NCBI GenBank assembly: GCA_023715865.1
Contig: JAMBOW010000002.1
Span: 62,001 to 126,000 of the forward strand
Source: Neobacillus mesonae
Lineage (GTDB): Bacteria; Bacillota; Bacilli; Paenibacillales; Paenibacillaceae
DNA length: 64,000 nucleotides
Direction of reading: 5' to 3'
In this document: one piece after another, positions 25,901-36,504 of the stretch
Layout: every line of letters begins with the position of its first letter
Position numbering within the stretch: the first letter of the stretch is position 1
Made by a program: the position numbers and the translations under genes
Notes under the pieces: generated by a model
Seen by the model: only the letters and a program-made list of their open reading frames with translations
Database searches by the model: none
Told to the model about the DNA's origin: nothing

Positions 25901-28900
25901 TCCTCTGTCTCTTAATTTTGACACGATACGAATCGCCTTAATCGAGTCTCCGCCAAGGTCGAAAAAGCTGTCATCTATCCCTATAGGATTTACGCCAAGT
26001 GCCTCTTCAAATACCGCTACCAGCGTCTTTTCTGCCTCATTACGAGGAGCCGTGTATTGTTCGGTCAGTGACTTCTCCGGTAACGGAAGGTCTTTCTTAT
26101 TTATTTTTCCATTTACACTCAGTGGGAGCTTCTCCAGCTGAACAATATAAGGTGGAACCATGTATGATGGCAATTTTCTATAAAGTTGATCCTTGATTTC
26201 AGTAATATTCAGTTCAGCTGATCCGACTACATATCCGCACAAATATTTCTCTTGATCTTGTAGAACTACAACAGCTGCGTCTTTGATGCCGCTAATTTCC
26301 CGTAGCCTGCTTTCAATCTCGCCGAGCTCAATGCGAAAGCCTCTTATTTTGACCTGCTGATCCATTCTTGCTAAATACTCCAAATTACCATCCTCGAGCC
26401 AGCGCACAAGATCTCCCGTACGGTACATCTTCTCCCCCGGATGAAAAGGATCATCTATAAACTTCTCACTCGTCAGCTCGGGACGATGAAGATAACCTCG
26501 TGCCACTCCTGCACCTGAAATATACAGTTCACCCGGAACGCCGATTCCACACAGTTCCCCTTCTTGCATCACGTAGACTCTTGTATTTGCGATCGGTTTG
26601 CCGATCGGCGTCTTCACATGCCGATTCTTTGTGGGAATTGGATAAAAGGTAGCGAACGTGGTGCTCTCTGTTGGACCGTAAACATTGGAGAGGAGAGTGC
26701 CTGTATTCCGCTCAAGGAACTTTTCTACATGTTCCTCAGACGTGGCTTCGCCTCCGAATAGCAGCTGGGTCAATCCATCAAATACGGAAGGATGACTTGT
26801 AATATACTGATTAAACAACGCTGTAGTTATAAACATTGTATTTGCATTTAACTTATGAATAGCAAGTTCAAGCTTTACTGCGTCAGTAATTGCGTCGTCG
26901 TCGACAAGGCACAGACAGCCTCCGTTAAGTAATGCACCCCATATTTCAAATGTAGAGGCATCAAAAGCAATCGATCCTGTCTGCAAAATCCTTACCTCTT
27001 CAAAGGTAACGTAATTCGTATTTTGAACCAGCCGGCTAATGCTTCGATGTTCAATCATAGCGCCTTTAGGCTGACCCGTTGTTCCCGAAGTATAGATAAG
27101 ATACGCCAGATCATCCGAATTGCTCACGATCCCCGGATTATTATCATCCCCGTCATACAATTGAGGATCTAAAATGTTGATATGCTGAATCTCCTCCCGC
27201 TGACAAGCACTTGGCAGATGATCAAAGCCAAAGCCCAATACGATCTGTGCATTGCTGTCCTTCAACATGAATTCGAGACGGGTGTCCGGATTTTTAGGAT
27301 CCAAAGGCAAATAGGCTGCTCCGGACTTTAATATGGCCAGTATTGCAATGACGGTTTCTATTCGTCTTTCGGCTATGATTCCGACGAACTGACCTCGCTT
27401 AACCCCCGCATGAACCAATCTTCTGGCAATAAGATTAGCTCTTGCATTCAATTCAGCGTATGTCAAACTTGATTTCACAGTCAATACCGCCATTTTTTCA
27501 GGAGAAAGGTTTACTTGTCTTTCGAATAATTTGATTATCGATTGGTCATGGGGGTATTCCGTCTGAGTATCGTTGAACTCTGAGAGAACACGCTCCCGTT
27601 CAATTTGAGCCGTCATATTAATATCGGACAAGTGCTTTTCCGGATGGGAGGCAGCATTCATAAGTAATACAGCATAATGATCGCTTAACAGCTCAATCGT
27701 CTCTGATCTAAAAAGATCACTGGCATATTCCCAGTTCAGGATATACCCTTCCGTCGTTTCCGCCATATTTAAGGTGATATCAAATTTCGCAATCGGATGC
27801 TGAATAGTCAGCGGCTCCAAAGAGACCCCTTCCATTTCAGGATGGGCGGCTTCATTATTTTGCAGTGCAAACATCACGTCAAATATAGGATGGCGCGACA
27901 AATCCCGATCGCCTGCCACATGCTCTACGAGCTGCTCAAATGGATACTCTTGATTCTCGTATGCTTTTAAGCACTTTTCCTTCATTTGCCGTATAAATTC
28001 TTCAAATGACACTTCCTGATGGAGATTGCCTTTTACAGCTAATGTATTGACAAACATGCCCAGCATGTCATACGTATCCGGATGGACCCTGCCTGAGATC
28101 GGCGTTCCGATAACTATTTCTTGCTGCAAACTGTACCGGCTAAGCAGAAGCATAAATGAGGACAGGCATATCATGTAATCTGTCGCTCCAGTCATTTTAC
28201 CTAACTTCTTGATGCTGTTTTTGACGGCACGATCCAGATAAGTCGTTATGCTGCTGCCTTGGTAACTCTTCTGCTGTGGTCTAGGGAAATCCGTGTGCAG
28301 CTCAAGGACAGGCGCACCGGATTTAAACTCTTCCAGCCAATAGTTTTCCTGTTCCTTTAGTCCTCTTTCCTTTTGCCATAGACTGTAATCCTTATAATCC
28401 AGTCTTACATTAGGCAATTTTTCGCCACGATACAGACGGGTCAGCTCATCAATCCATATGGCAGACGATCTCCCGTCAAAAATAATGTGATGAAAATCAG
28501 ACATCAGAATATATTCCTCATCACTTATTTGAACAACCTTCATCCGCACAAGCGGTGCTGTGCTTAGATCGAAAGGACGTATGAATTTGCGGAATATTTC
28601 CTTTGCTTCTTCCTCATGCCCGCAGCGTTCGTAATCTATTTTGACATCAACCTGCTCAGCGACTTTCTGTACAGGCTCACCTTGGTACATATGGAAGCTT
28701 GTCCGAAGCACCTCATGACGGAGCACTAATTGATCCAAGGCTTGCTGAAGCTTGTATAGATCCAGTACACCTTTTACTTTTAACATCTCCGGCATGTTGT
28801 AGGTCAAGTTATTCCCACCTTGCATTCGGTCAACCACATAGAGTCTTTTTTGTGCAGAGCTCATCTCATAAAATTCTTTTGCAGGACTCACTGGTATTGG

Positions 28901-31900
28901 AAGAAGGCGTTTCTTGTTTGCCTTGCTTTTGATCATACGAGCTATATCTTGGACGCTAGATCCCGACATGATGTCGCGAAGGGAGACACGAACTCCTAAG
29001 TGCTGTTCTATTTTGTTAACCAGACGGGTTGCACGAAGGGAATGTCCTCCAAGTGCTAAAAAGTCGTCATGTATTCCGATTCCTTCGGCACCCAGAATTT
29101 CCTCAAAGAATAAGATAACAGCCTTTTCCGTCTCATCTCTTGGCGCAGCATAATTATTGTTCAGCAAGGCAACCGGCTGAGGAAGAGCTTTGGTGTCAAG
29201 CTTTCCGTTTCGAGTAACCGGGAGTTTGTCGAGCTGCACTAGATAAGCAGGCATCATATATGAGGGTAAGTGCTGAGTGATCTGCTTTTTGAGAAGGGAC
29301 ACATCCCATTTGCGATTTGCCGAGAAATAGCCGCATATGATTTTTTCGCCGTTTACTTCTTTGACGACAGCGACTGCTTCAAGCACACCGTGCTGCTCCT
29401 GTATGCGTGCACTAATCTCACTTAGCTCAATCCGATATCCTCTTACTTTGACCTGTTGATCCAGCCTTCCCAAGTAATCAATGCTGCCATCTTTTCTCCA
29501 GCAAACAAGGTCACCAGTCCGATACAGTCTTTCACCTTCCTTGTAAGGATGAGGTACAAATCTTTCAGCTGTCAGTTCTGGTAGACCAAGATAACCTCTT
29601 GCAAGCCCGGGACCTCCGATCAAGAGCTCTCCAGGAATTCCAATACCGCAAAGCTGTTTGCCGTTCATGACTATAACCTCAGTGTTCGATATCGGCTTTC
29701 CGATCGGTATCGGTCTCTTAAATTCCCCCTCGATTTCATGAGTAACTGCAAAGGTTGTCGTCTCGGTTGGTCCATAACCGTTAATAAGGCGCGTACTCCC
29801 ATTCTGCTCCTTGAAACGTTTGACGTGATGCTCAGAAAGCTGTTCTCCTCCGATCAGCAGCTGTTTCAAATGACTCAGTGAAGTTCTGTCTTCGGCTACC
29901 AGCTGATTGAACAAGGATACTGTCAGCCACATCGTGTTGATATCAAATCTCTCGATTGCATTTTCTAAATGTTTACTGCTGGTTAACACCTCTTCCTCAA
30001 CCATGTACAATGTACCGCCATTCAGTAGTGCTCCCCAGATTTCAAATGTGGAAGCATCGAAGGCAAGTGAGCCTGTTTGTAAAATTTTGCAGTTGCTGAA
30101 ATCAGCGTAATTCGTATTCTTCACCAGCCGAAGTATACTCCTGTGCTCAATCATGACGCCTTTCGGCTCACCGGTAGTCCCGGAAGTGTAAATAAGATAG
30201 GCCAAATCTTGAGGTGTGTTTACAATTTCCAAATTTTTGTCCTGACCTGCGTACATCCGAGGGTCATTCATGTCAACAATGGAAACTTCTTCGTCACATA
30301 TACTTTTCAGCTCGCTGTCACAAGCAAGCACGATGTGAGCACCGCTGTTCTTCATAATGTACTGGAGACGACTAATCGGATACTTCGGATCGATAGGCAG
30401 GTAGGCACCGCCGGCCTTCAGTATGGCCAACAAACCGATGATGGTTTCCAATCTGCGTTCAGCCATCACACCTGCGAATTGATCCCTGCCGAGACCTTTT
30501 TCTCTTAGTACTCTGGACAATTGATTCGATTTACGGTTAAGCTCCGCGTAACTCAGCTCACCGTTTGGTGTGACTACGGCAGTACGATCTGGAGTGCGCA
30601 TTGCCTGTTCTTCAAAAAGTTCAATAATGGTGCAGTCCGAAGGATACTCCGTCGGTTTCTCGTTAAATACAGTATGAATCTCTTCCACTTCGGCGGGTCC
30701 AAGCAGTACTACATCACCGATTGCCATCTCCGGATCATGAACCGCTGCAAGCAGTATGGCCTTCAGTCTGACCAGTATCCGGCAGACTTCTTCCTTGTCA
30801 TAAAGGCTTGAATCATACATCAAGCCCAGTGCGAGCGTATCCGCCTTATAAGATACCAGTGTCAGCGGATAATTTGTCTGCTCTCTGCCCTGTTCAAGGA
30901 AAAGTTCAAGCTCTGTGCTCCGTTCAGGCTTTTGTTCGTAATAATTCTCGAATGCAAGGATGGTCTGAAACAGTTCGCTGCCTAGGTCTGTTAGTCCCTG
31001 CACTTCAGTTAAGGAGCTGAAATCATAATGTCCGCTTGTGATCGCTTGCTCCTGAAGACTTGTGAGCAGCTGCGCAAATGACATAGATTGAGTAGAAGTC
31101 ACTCGAACAGGGATGGTGTTAATAAACAATCCGATCATATTTTCTATGTCCTTCAGCTGTTCATTACGACCGGACACAACCTTGCCAAATACGGCATCTT
31201 CCGTCCTGCTGTATCTTTGCAGAAGAATTCCCCAAGCGGCTTCAACAACTGTATTTATCGTGACGCCGTATTTGGCACCAATTTGCTCGAGTCCTTTGCT
31301 CTCCTCTTCGGATAACCGAATTTCCTCTCTCTCTGCTTTTGCTTCCTTGCTGCCTGCAGTTATGATTCCTTCAGGATGAATATGTGTTTGTTCCGAATAA
31401 TCACGAAGCAGTTCCTTCCAATAGATTAGGCCAGACGCTTGATCCTTCTCTTGCATTAGACGAACGTAATGTTCAAAATCAGTTGTTTTATGAATCGATT
31501 TTTTTATTTTTTCCATATCCCCGCCTTGCTCCAGCAAGGTGTAGTTATGAATGAGATCGTTCATCAATATGGACATGCACCAGCCATCCATAATAATGTG
31601 ATGGAACGATATCAATATTTGGTAATCCTCGTCACTGATTTTGATGACATGAAGTCTTATCAAGCTATCCTTCTCAAGATGAAACCCTCTGCGGGCATCC
31701 TCCATTTGCACTGACTCTACTCTCCTAGAAGCATGATCTGAGCCCGAAAGGTCTATGAAATGGCATTCTGTAGATCTTCCTTTGATCAATACCTGTCGCG
31801 GTTCGCTCACGCTGTCATGAATGATGCAGGTTCTTAGAATAGAATGCTTTGAAACGAGCAGTTCAAGGCTTTGTTTCAGGAGTTCATAGCTCAATCTGTG

Positions 31901-34900
31901 CTTGGTACTGTATAGGGTCTGAACGACATAGCTCTGAGAATCCTCTTCCATGAGTTTGTGATACAGCATGCCTTCTTGCAGAGGCGTCAGCGGATAAATC
32001 CTCTCTATTTCATAGCCATCTGTCTCGATCTTCTGTTTGGCCGCAATGAAGTCTTCACTGCTCCATACCAATTCACCGTAATCGGAAGCTGTTAATGTTG
32101 GGTTTTGTTGATTTGTGCAATGCTCTATCACTTGCTTCAATTGATTTTGAAATATGGAGGCGAGCAGTTCCATATCCTCAGCTTTGCACTGATCCAGGTG
32201 GTAGCTTAAAGTCATCTGGAGCCGTGAATCCGTCACTGCACCGTTAATCGAAATAGGGGTACCGAACCGGTTAACAGGCGCAACATCATCTCCCCTTGAT
32301 ACCTCGCTCCATTTCCATGCGTTGTTTCCCGACTCTTGTCCAAGAACCCCCAAATAATTAAATGTTACTTCAGGAGCTGCACCTTGCAGAACCTTGCTCC
32401 CCAGTTCCCTCAGTACACTGTACCCCAAGCCCCGATTGGGAATTCTACGAAGCTGCTCTTTAGTGATTCGTATATCCTCTTCCATGCTCTCACCAATTCC
32501 TGCTACGGAAACCGGATAAACACTTGTAAACCAGCCAACGGTGCGATCAATAGTAATTCCTTCGACAATATGCTCTCTGCCATGGCCCTCCAGCTGCACC
32601 GAAATATCAGATGCTCCTTTCAGCTGAAATACAGATCGGAACAAGGCTGTAAGCAGTAAATCATTAATTTCTGTACGGTAAGCCCTGTTCGATTTGTAAA
32701 GCAAATTGTAGGTATCTGTTTCATCGAGCGCTATTTCAATTGCACCTGTTCCTTGGATTGAACTGTTGACCTCCCTCAGCAGTGATGCACCGGAATTAAC
32801 TCTTTGCTCTGTTTCTGTCCAAAATGGAATTTCTTTTTTAATCCGATAGTCCTCTCTGTACGTAGCTAATGCTTCGCTCCAAGTCTTATAGGATGTTGTC
32901 TTCTCCGGCAGCTTCCACCCAGGCTCGCTGCTGAACCTATAGCTTTGATACAAATCGTCCACGAGAATTCTCCATGAAACACCGTCAACGATCAAATGGT
33001 GAATGATGAGCAGCAGATAATGACAATCATTTACTTTAAACAAACCAACTTTCAGCAAAGGTCCTTTTTCTAAATTGATTTCGGACTGCATTCTATCTGC
33101 TTCAGTAAGCATTAAGCTCAGAACATCGTGATCTCTATTGAATTTTGAATAATCCCAAACCTTCAGTTCATAAAACTTGCCTTCTGAAGAAGGACGTATA
33201 GTTTGAGTCCCTCCTGTAAACACGGCTCTCAAAATATCATGATGATTTGTAATTATCTCCAGTGCACGATCCAAGTCCTTTTCCCGGATCGGCTCCTCGG
33301 ATTCCAGCATATAAGATTGGTTAAAGTGGTGCGGCTTGTCCATTTTGAAGTTAAAAAACTGATGTTGAATCGGTGTTAAAGGCACAATCCCATTCACTTC
33401 ATTTTGTTCTGCGTTAGAAACAACGGCTGCCTTTATATCCTCCCGTACTGAACGGATCGATTTTCCCTGCATGATGCTTCTGACGGAAATCTCGTACCCT
33501 CGCTCTCTCAGCTTGGATACAATACGGATGGCCTTGATGGAGTCTCCGCCCATCTCGTAAAAATTATCGTGGACACCAACGTGTTCCATCCCAAGGATCT
33601 CCTCGAACACCTCCGCGACACAGCGCTCTGTCTCATCACGCGGTGCAACATACGTGCTTCCTTCTTCTCTATCCGGCTTCGGCAGTGCTTTCTTGTCCAG
33701 CTTTCCGCTTCGTGTCTGCGGCATGCTCGCCAGCTGCATGAAATGGGATGGAATCATATAGTAAGGCAGACTTTTTTTCAGCTGCTCCTTAACTTCTCTC
33801 ATGTCCAGCTCCGATTCGCTGACCAGATATCCGCACAGCTTCGGGTCTCCTCCATCTGTCCGGACGATGACGACTGCATCCTGGATTCCTTTCATTTCCC
33901 GAAGCCGGCTCTCAATCTCTCCCAGCTCGATCCGGAAGCCACGCAGCTTCACCTGCTCTCCCTTCCGTCCCATATACTCAATGCTGCCGTCTGGCAGCCA
34001 TCGTCCGATATCTCCTGTCCGGTACAACCGTTCTCCAAGCACAGGATGGTTCACAAACTGCTCTGCCGTCAGCTCCGGCTGATTCAAATATCCTCTTGCT
34101 ACTCCGGCTCCGGCGATGCAGATCTCTCCCGGAACCCCGATGCCGCAAAGGCTTTCTCCGTTCAGCATATAAATGCGGGTGTTCCAGAGCGGCTTGCCGA
34201 TCGGCACCACACCCCCATCCCCTTCCTTAAATCGAAGGGAGGTCACACATACGGTTCCTTCCGTCGGTCCGTACAGGTTGTTTAAGCGTGACAGCCCATG
34301 GCCTGTCACCCGCTGGTATCCTTCCAAAAGATCGTTTGTTACTGCCTCCGCACCCAAGTAGATATGCTGGAGCGACGTCAGCTTGCTTCCCAGTTGATGC
34401 GTCTCCGCATACTCCAGAAGCATCCGGAAGCTGGATGGCACGATCAGCGCATCCGTCACCTGCTGCTTCGCGATCAGCTCCAGCAAAGCCGCCGGGTCCT
34501 GATTCTCCGTTTCCGTCGCAATAACCAGCTTGCTTCCTGACAGACCGCTGGAGAAAATCTCCCAGACCGCCGCGTCAAAAATATAAGTTGATTTCTGCAG
34601 CATGACACTGTGTTCATTCATACCACCTTCGCTCCGCTGCCATGCAGCCAGGTTCACCAGGCTTCGGTTCTCGATCATGACGCCCTTCGGATTGCCCGTC
34701 GTTCCCGAAGTGTAAATGATGTATGCTAGGTTCCCTGGTTTCGCCTTGCATTCGGGGTCTTCCAGCACCTCATGCCGCCAGTCTGTAAGCTGAACGAGCG
34801 TTCTTCCTTCCAGCGCAGGCTGTGCCTTCTCCCCGCCAGGTCCGACCAGTACGACTTCAGCTCCGCTGTCCTCAAGCATGTAGCGGATTCGATCCGCCGG

Positions 34901-36502
34901 ATGCTCAGGATCGATCGGCAGATAGGCACCGCCTGCCTTCAGAATTCCGTACATGCCGGCAATCATCTCCAGTGAGCGTCCTGTGACAAGACCGACGATA
35001 CGATCCGGTCCAACGCCGTGGGCCTTCAATACACGGCCGATGGCGTTAGCACGGTGATTGAGTTCACGGTAAGTCAGCTGCTCACCGTTATATTCAGCCG
35101 CAACCTGATTAGGAACCCGCTTCACCTGCTCCTCAAACAGCTCAATGACCGTCATGTTCTCTGGATACGGTCTTTTCGTATCGTTAAATTCCCGGAGCAC
35201 ACGCTGTTCCTCATCCTCTCCAAGCATGCTTAGCTCGGATAAAGCTTTGTCCGGCTGCTTCAGTGCATTTCCCAAGAGATTGGCAAAATGATCCGCCATC
35301 CGCTCTATCGTTTCTTTTCTAAACAAATCCGCACAATATTCCCAATGCAGCTCATAACCATTCCGAGTATTTTCCATACTTAGGGTGAGATCGAATTTGG
35401 ATACAGTAAAATGAAATTCATTGACATTAGCCGGCAGCATGCTTGCGTCTCCTAGAAGCAAAGGAGCTTCGGCATTCCGCGAATTCTGCAAAACAAACAT
35501 GACATCAAACAAAGGGTTTCTGGAAAGATCTCTTTCTCCCGCCACCTTCTCAACCAAGACCTCAAAAGGATATTCCTGATGTTCATATGCATCTAGGCAT
35601 TGGTTTTTCATATGCTCTATGCTGTCGATAAAAGAGGAGCCACGCTTCATGTTCCCTTGCAAAACCAGCGTATTAACAAACATTCCAATCATCTGCTCGG
35701 ATTCAGGATGCACCCGGCCGGCAATGGGACTACCGACCATCACTTCTGCTTGTCCTGCATAATTGCTGAGCAATTGCATATATGCTGTCAGCAGAATCAT
35801 ATATTCAGTAGCTCCGGTATGTTGAACAAGTTCTCTTACGGCGCCTTGATACTTTTCAGGTAAACGGGTAACGATGCTGGCTCCGACATGGGATTGCTGC
35901 TGGGGCCGCGGAAAGTCTGTTTTTAGATTAAGAACAGGAGCCTCTTCACCATATTGACTTAACCAGTATTCTTCTTGCTTAGTTAAGTCTCTAGACTGCT
36001 GCCATGCGCTGTAATCCTTGTACTGAATGCGTAGCTCGGGAAGGTCAGTCCCATTGTAAATGCAAGCCAGATCACTCAAAAGCACATCAGTCGAGCCATC
36101 GTCAAAAATAATATGATGAATGTCGAGCATAAGCATATGCTCCGTTTCCGATACGGAAACCAATTTTGCACGCATTAGAGGAGCTTGATCCAGATTGAAC
36201 GGACGAATGAAAAGCTGAAACATGCTGGAAATTTCATCTTGTCCTGCTTGCTCAACATCCAGTTCCATGCGAACCTCATCTTCAATGATTTGCAGAAACT
36301 TGTCTTTAATATGGGAGAACCGGGTACGCAGTGGTTCATGCCTTTGGCACAGCAGCTGAAGAGCTGACTGCAGCTTATCCTTTTCAATTTTCCCTTCCAG
36401 TCTGATCAGGATAGGAATATTGTAGGCAATGCCTAGCGGATGCATTTCGTTTAACACAAACAGACGTTTTTGAGCTGAGCTCATCTTGTATTTTTTGCTC
36501 AT
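22916..36502 (-). CDS. NRPS B: C-A-T-E-C-A-T-C-A-T-E plus terminal C-like domain (modules 4–6)
   Basis: 4528 residues. Approximate order: C4 1–430 (HHIIFDD 129–135), A4 450–935, T4 (Ser988, GGDSIKA), E4 1035–1475 (HHLIVDG 1168–1174), C5 1500–1945 (HHIIMDG; YPLTPLQEGM as in D-accepting C domains), A5 1960–2440, T5 (LGGHSLRA), C6 2540–2980 (HHIIFDG), A6 3000–3490, T6 (LGGDSIKA), E6 3575–4030 (HHLVVDG), then a linker and a divergent condensation-like domain 4130–4528 with HHSVWDK at 4245–4251. There is no thioesterase or reductase. My alignment to the PheA pocket gives A4 DAWLYGLVCK (unassigned), A5 DAFWLGGTFK (Val) and A6 DAFFLGVTFK (Ile or Val). The GGDSI carriers precede the E domains, as expected. 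The start is 2 nt after the NRPS A stop, so translation is coupled. A4 is nearly identical to A3 of NRPS A. Confidence 0.93.
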   Translation of the reverse strand: MSKKYKMSSAQKRLFVLNEMHPLGIAYNIPILIRLEGKIEKDKLQSALQLLCQRHEPLRTRFSHIKDKFLQIIEDEVRMELDVEQAGQDEISSMFQLFIRPFNLDQAPLMRAKLVSVSETEHMLMLDIHHIIFDDGSTDVLLSDLACIYNGTDLPELRIQYKDYSAWQQSRDLTKQEEYWLSQYGEEAPVLNLKTDFPRPQQQSHVGASIVTRLPEKYQGAVRELVQHTGATEYMILLTAYMQLLSNYAGQAEVMVGSPIAGRVHPESEQMIGMFVNTLVLQGNMKRGSSFIDSIEHMKNQCLDAYEHQEYPFEVLVEKVAGERDLSRNPLFDVMFVLQNSRNAEAPLLLGDASMLPANVNEFHFTVSKFDLTLSMENTRNGYELHWEYCADLFRKETIERMADHFANLLGNALKQPDKALSELSMLGEDEEQRVLREFNDTKRPYPENMTVIELFEEQVKRVPNQVAAEYNGEQLTYRELNHRANAIGRVLKAHGVGPDRIVGLVTGRSLEMIAGMYGILKAGGAYLPIDPEHPADRIRYMLEDSGAEVVLVGPGGEKAQPALEGRTLVQLTDWRHEVLEDPECKAKPGNLAYIIYTSGTTGNPKGVMIENRSLVNLAAWQRSEGGMNEHSVMLQKSTYIFDAAVWEIFSSGLSGSKLVIATETENQDPAALLELIAKQQVTDALIVPSSFRMLLEYAETHQLGSKLTSLQHIYLGAEAVTNDLLEGYQRVTGHGLSRLNNLYGPTEGTVCVTSLRFKEGDGGVVPIGKPLWNTRIYMLNGESLCGIGVPGEICIAGAGVARGYLNQPELTAEQFVNHPVLGERLYRTGDIGRWLPDGSIEYMGRKGEQVKLRGFRIELGEIESRLREMKGIQDAVVIVRTDGGDPKLCGYLVSESELDMREVKEQLKKSLPYYMIPSHFMQLASMPQTRSGKLDKKALPKPDREEGSTYVAPRDETERCVAEVFEEILGMEHVGVHDNFYEMGGDSIKAIRIVSKLRERGYEISVRSIMQGKSIRSVREDIKAAVVSNAEQNEVNGIVPLTPIQHQFFNFKMDKPHHFNQSYMLESEEPIREKDLDRALEIITNHHDILRAVFTGGTQTIRPSSEGKFYELKVWDYSKFNRDHDVLSLMLTEADRMQSEINLEKGPLLKVGLFKVNDCHYLLLIIHHLIVDGVSWRILVDDLYQSYRFSSEPGWKLPEKTTSYKTWSEALATYREDYRIKKEIPFWTETEQRVNSGASLLREVNSSIQGTGAIEIALDETDTYNLLYKSNRAYRTEINDLLLTALFRSVFQLKGASDISVQLEGHGREHIVEGITIDRTVGWFTSVYPVSVAGIGESMEEDIRITKEQLRRIPNRGLGYSVLRELGSKVLQGAAPEVTFNYLGVLGQESGNNAWKWSEVSRGDDVAPVNRFGTPISINGAVTDSRLQMTLSYHLDQCKAEDMELLASIFQNQLKQVIEHCTNQQNPTLTASDYGELVWSSEDFIAAKQKIETDGYEIERIYPLTPLQEGMLYHKLMEEDSQSYVVQTLYSTKHRLSYELLKQSLELLVSKHSILRTCIIHDSVSEPRQVLIKGRSTECHFIDLSGSDHASRRVESVQMEDARRGFHLEKDSLIRLHVIKISDEDYQILISFHHIIMDGWCMSILMNDLIHNYTLLEQGGDMEKIKKSIHKTTDFEHYVRLMQEKDQASGLIYWKELLRDYSEQTHIHPEGIITAGSKEAKAEREEIRLSEEESKGLEQIGAKYGVTINTVVEAAWGILLQRYSRTEDAVFGKVVSGRNEQLKDIENMIGLFINTIPVRVTSTQSMSFAQLLTSLQEQAITSGHYDFSSLTEVQGLTDLGSELFQTILAFENYYEQKPERSTELELFLEQGREQTNYPLTLVSYKADTLALGLMYDSSLYDKEEVCRILVRLKAILLAAVHDPEMAIGDVVLLGPAEVEEIHTVFNEKPTEYPSDCTIIELFEEQAMRTPDRTAVVTPNGELSYAELNRKSNQLSRVLREKGLGRDQFAGVMAERRLETIIGLLAILKAGGAYLPIDPKYPISRLQYIMKNSGAHIVLACDSELKSICDEEVSIVDMNDPRMYAGQDKNLEIVNTPQDLAYLIYTSGTTGEPKGVMIEHRSILRLVKNTNYADFSNCKILQTGSLAFDASTFEIWGALLNGGTLYMVEEEVLTSSKHLENAIERFDINTMWLTVSLFNQLVAEDRTSLSHLKQLLIGGEQLSEHHVKRFKEQNGSTRLINGYGPTETTTFAVTHEIEGEFKRPIPIGKPISNTEVIVMNGKQLCGIGIPGELLIGGPGLARGYLGLPELTAERFVPHPYKEGERLYRTGDLVCWRKDGSIDYLGRLDQQVKVRGYRIELSEISARIQEQHGVLEAVAVVKEVNGEKIICGYFSANRKWDVSLLKKQITQHLPSYMMPAYLVQLDKLPVTRNGKLDTKALPQPVALLNNNYAAPRDETEKAVILFFEEILGAEGIGIHDDFLALGGHSLRATRLVNKIEQHLGVRVSLRDIMSGSSVQDIARMIKSKANKKRLLPIPVSPAKEFYEMSSAQKRLYVVDRMQGGNNLTYNMPEMLKVKGVLDLYKLQQALDQLVLRHEVLRTSFHMYQGEPVQKVAEQVDVKIDYERCGHEEEAKEIFRKFIRPFDLSTAPLVRMKVVQISDEEYILMSDFHHIIFDGRSSAIWIDELTRLYRGEKLPNVRLDYKDYSLWQKERGLKEQENYWLEEFKSGAPVLELHTDFPRPQQKSYQGSSITTYLDRAVKNSIKKLGKMTGATDYMICLSSFMLLLSRYSLQQEIVIGTPISGRVHPDTYDMLGMFVNTLAVKGNLHQEVSFEEFIRQMKEKCLKAYENQEYPFEQLVEHVAGDRDLSRHPIFDVMFALQNNEAAHPEMEGVSLEPLTIQHPIAKFDITLNMAETTEGYILNWEYASDLFRSETIELLSDHYAVLLMNAASHPEKHLSDINMTAQIERERVLSEFNDTQTEYPHDQSIIKLFERQVNLSPEKMAVLTVKSSLTYAELNARANLIARRLVHAGVKRGQFVGIIAERRIETVIAILAILKSGAAYLPLDPKNPDTRLEFMLKDSNAQIVLGFGFDHLPSACQREEIQHINILDPQLYDGDDNNPGIVSNSDDLAYLIYTSGTTGQPKGAMIEHRSISRLVQNTNYVTFEEVRILQTGSIAFDASTFEIWGALLNGGCLCLVDDDAITDAVKLELAIHKLNANTMFITTALFNQYITSHPSVFDGLTQLLFGGEATSEEHVEKFLERNTGTLLSNVYGPTESTTFATFYPIPTKNRHVKTPIGKPIANTRVYVMQEGELCGIGVPGELYISGAGVARGYLHRPELTSEKFIDDPFHPGEKMYRTGDLVRWLEDGNLEYLARMDQQVKIRGFRIELGEIESRLREISGIKDAAVVVLQDQEKYLCGYVVGSAELNITEIKDQLYRKLPSYMVPPYIVQLEKLPLSVNGKINKKDLPLPEKSLTEQYTAPRNEAEKTLVAVFEEALGVNPIGIDDSFFDLGGDSIKAIRIVSKLRDRGYDLPVRSILQGKSVRRIQSQLGISLVNHEEQGEVTGGVELIPIQREFFSFDLPNPSYFNQSFMIESNQRIQDKSLTRALDAVVKHHDALRAVFEEERQMILGMEGRRHYDLIVRDFSAIEGTSALLVLLEEEANKLQSDMDLNNGPLLKAGLFRAREKDYLFITIHHLVVDGISWRILLEDLQRGYSAAEQGRAPMLPPKTASYKTWSEFLMQYRNAEELKSELHYWKETESKIKACHSLCTGNGAMSGIGEIQLSLSPEQTDKLLYHASKAYRTEINDLLLTAVYRALHRMSGLTTFAVKLEGHGRETLGSNLSIDRTVGWFTSVYPVAVESIGQGIREDIMITKESLRQIPNRGIGYGILKYLGSSVIKGVEPEITFNYLGEFDERNDMGNWKISQAPRGEDIPESNVFGTAISFNGAVMERTLSMTLTYRRDLCSSDEMSSLAEHFKSELLNIIEHCILSARVNRSLEPDMERDMTATVWSKFNEDCLLRNIKTGQRSYTVLFVENLTAALREAISEQLSKSYPVNERPHFIVGMHKYSLSSSIMDEYEFRNLCFDPEMRSEELEADQWTEYRSTHTTYEYSPSILQQSFLKVPGTMVHESVLLSEGYAESEIIEAVRSLIKEQGVLRSSYRIYDDGTSAIEEHPYLTSWYVPYLDQRYAKSDDINEALDKLVKMVQEGDEPQQLSFLSRIVVTRTSELDYVIHVIAHHSVWDKASTHLLKEKLASMLSGKQSSNGHSASEEAAYRDYVNELSQVPVMTHFNELNPAELLLSVQELSMAAVNNPLKKSVLTLFKMGPKVLELYRERPWTLLIHLAKTIIRENGLDQSVSRSFPLFLLQEDRTFMNKDYSNVMGEFLDLIPVSVDVDRTNMDLDMQGKIEGLQKWKKEQQFSYIEMLGKLNTELPLCIPSMLSINYQGTFELTYQEVQNMMNNDSYRDTPEIFANHYEDHLVLFYPTYSQLQGDLEDVIRQELTALEAELQHTSAFSLLVES
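33621..35345 (-). repeat. Near-identical duplicated A-domain block, copy in NRPS B (module 4)
   Basis: About 1.72 kb covering the end of C4, all of A4 and the entry to T4. It aligns without a gap to 36767–38491 at a fixed offset of 3146 bp, with only scattered single-base changes such as ACATACGTGC against ACATATGTGC. Other A domains in the locus are clearly divergent at the DNA level, so this is a recent duplication or gene conversion. Confidence 0.95.
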
Positions 36503-36504
36503 GT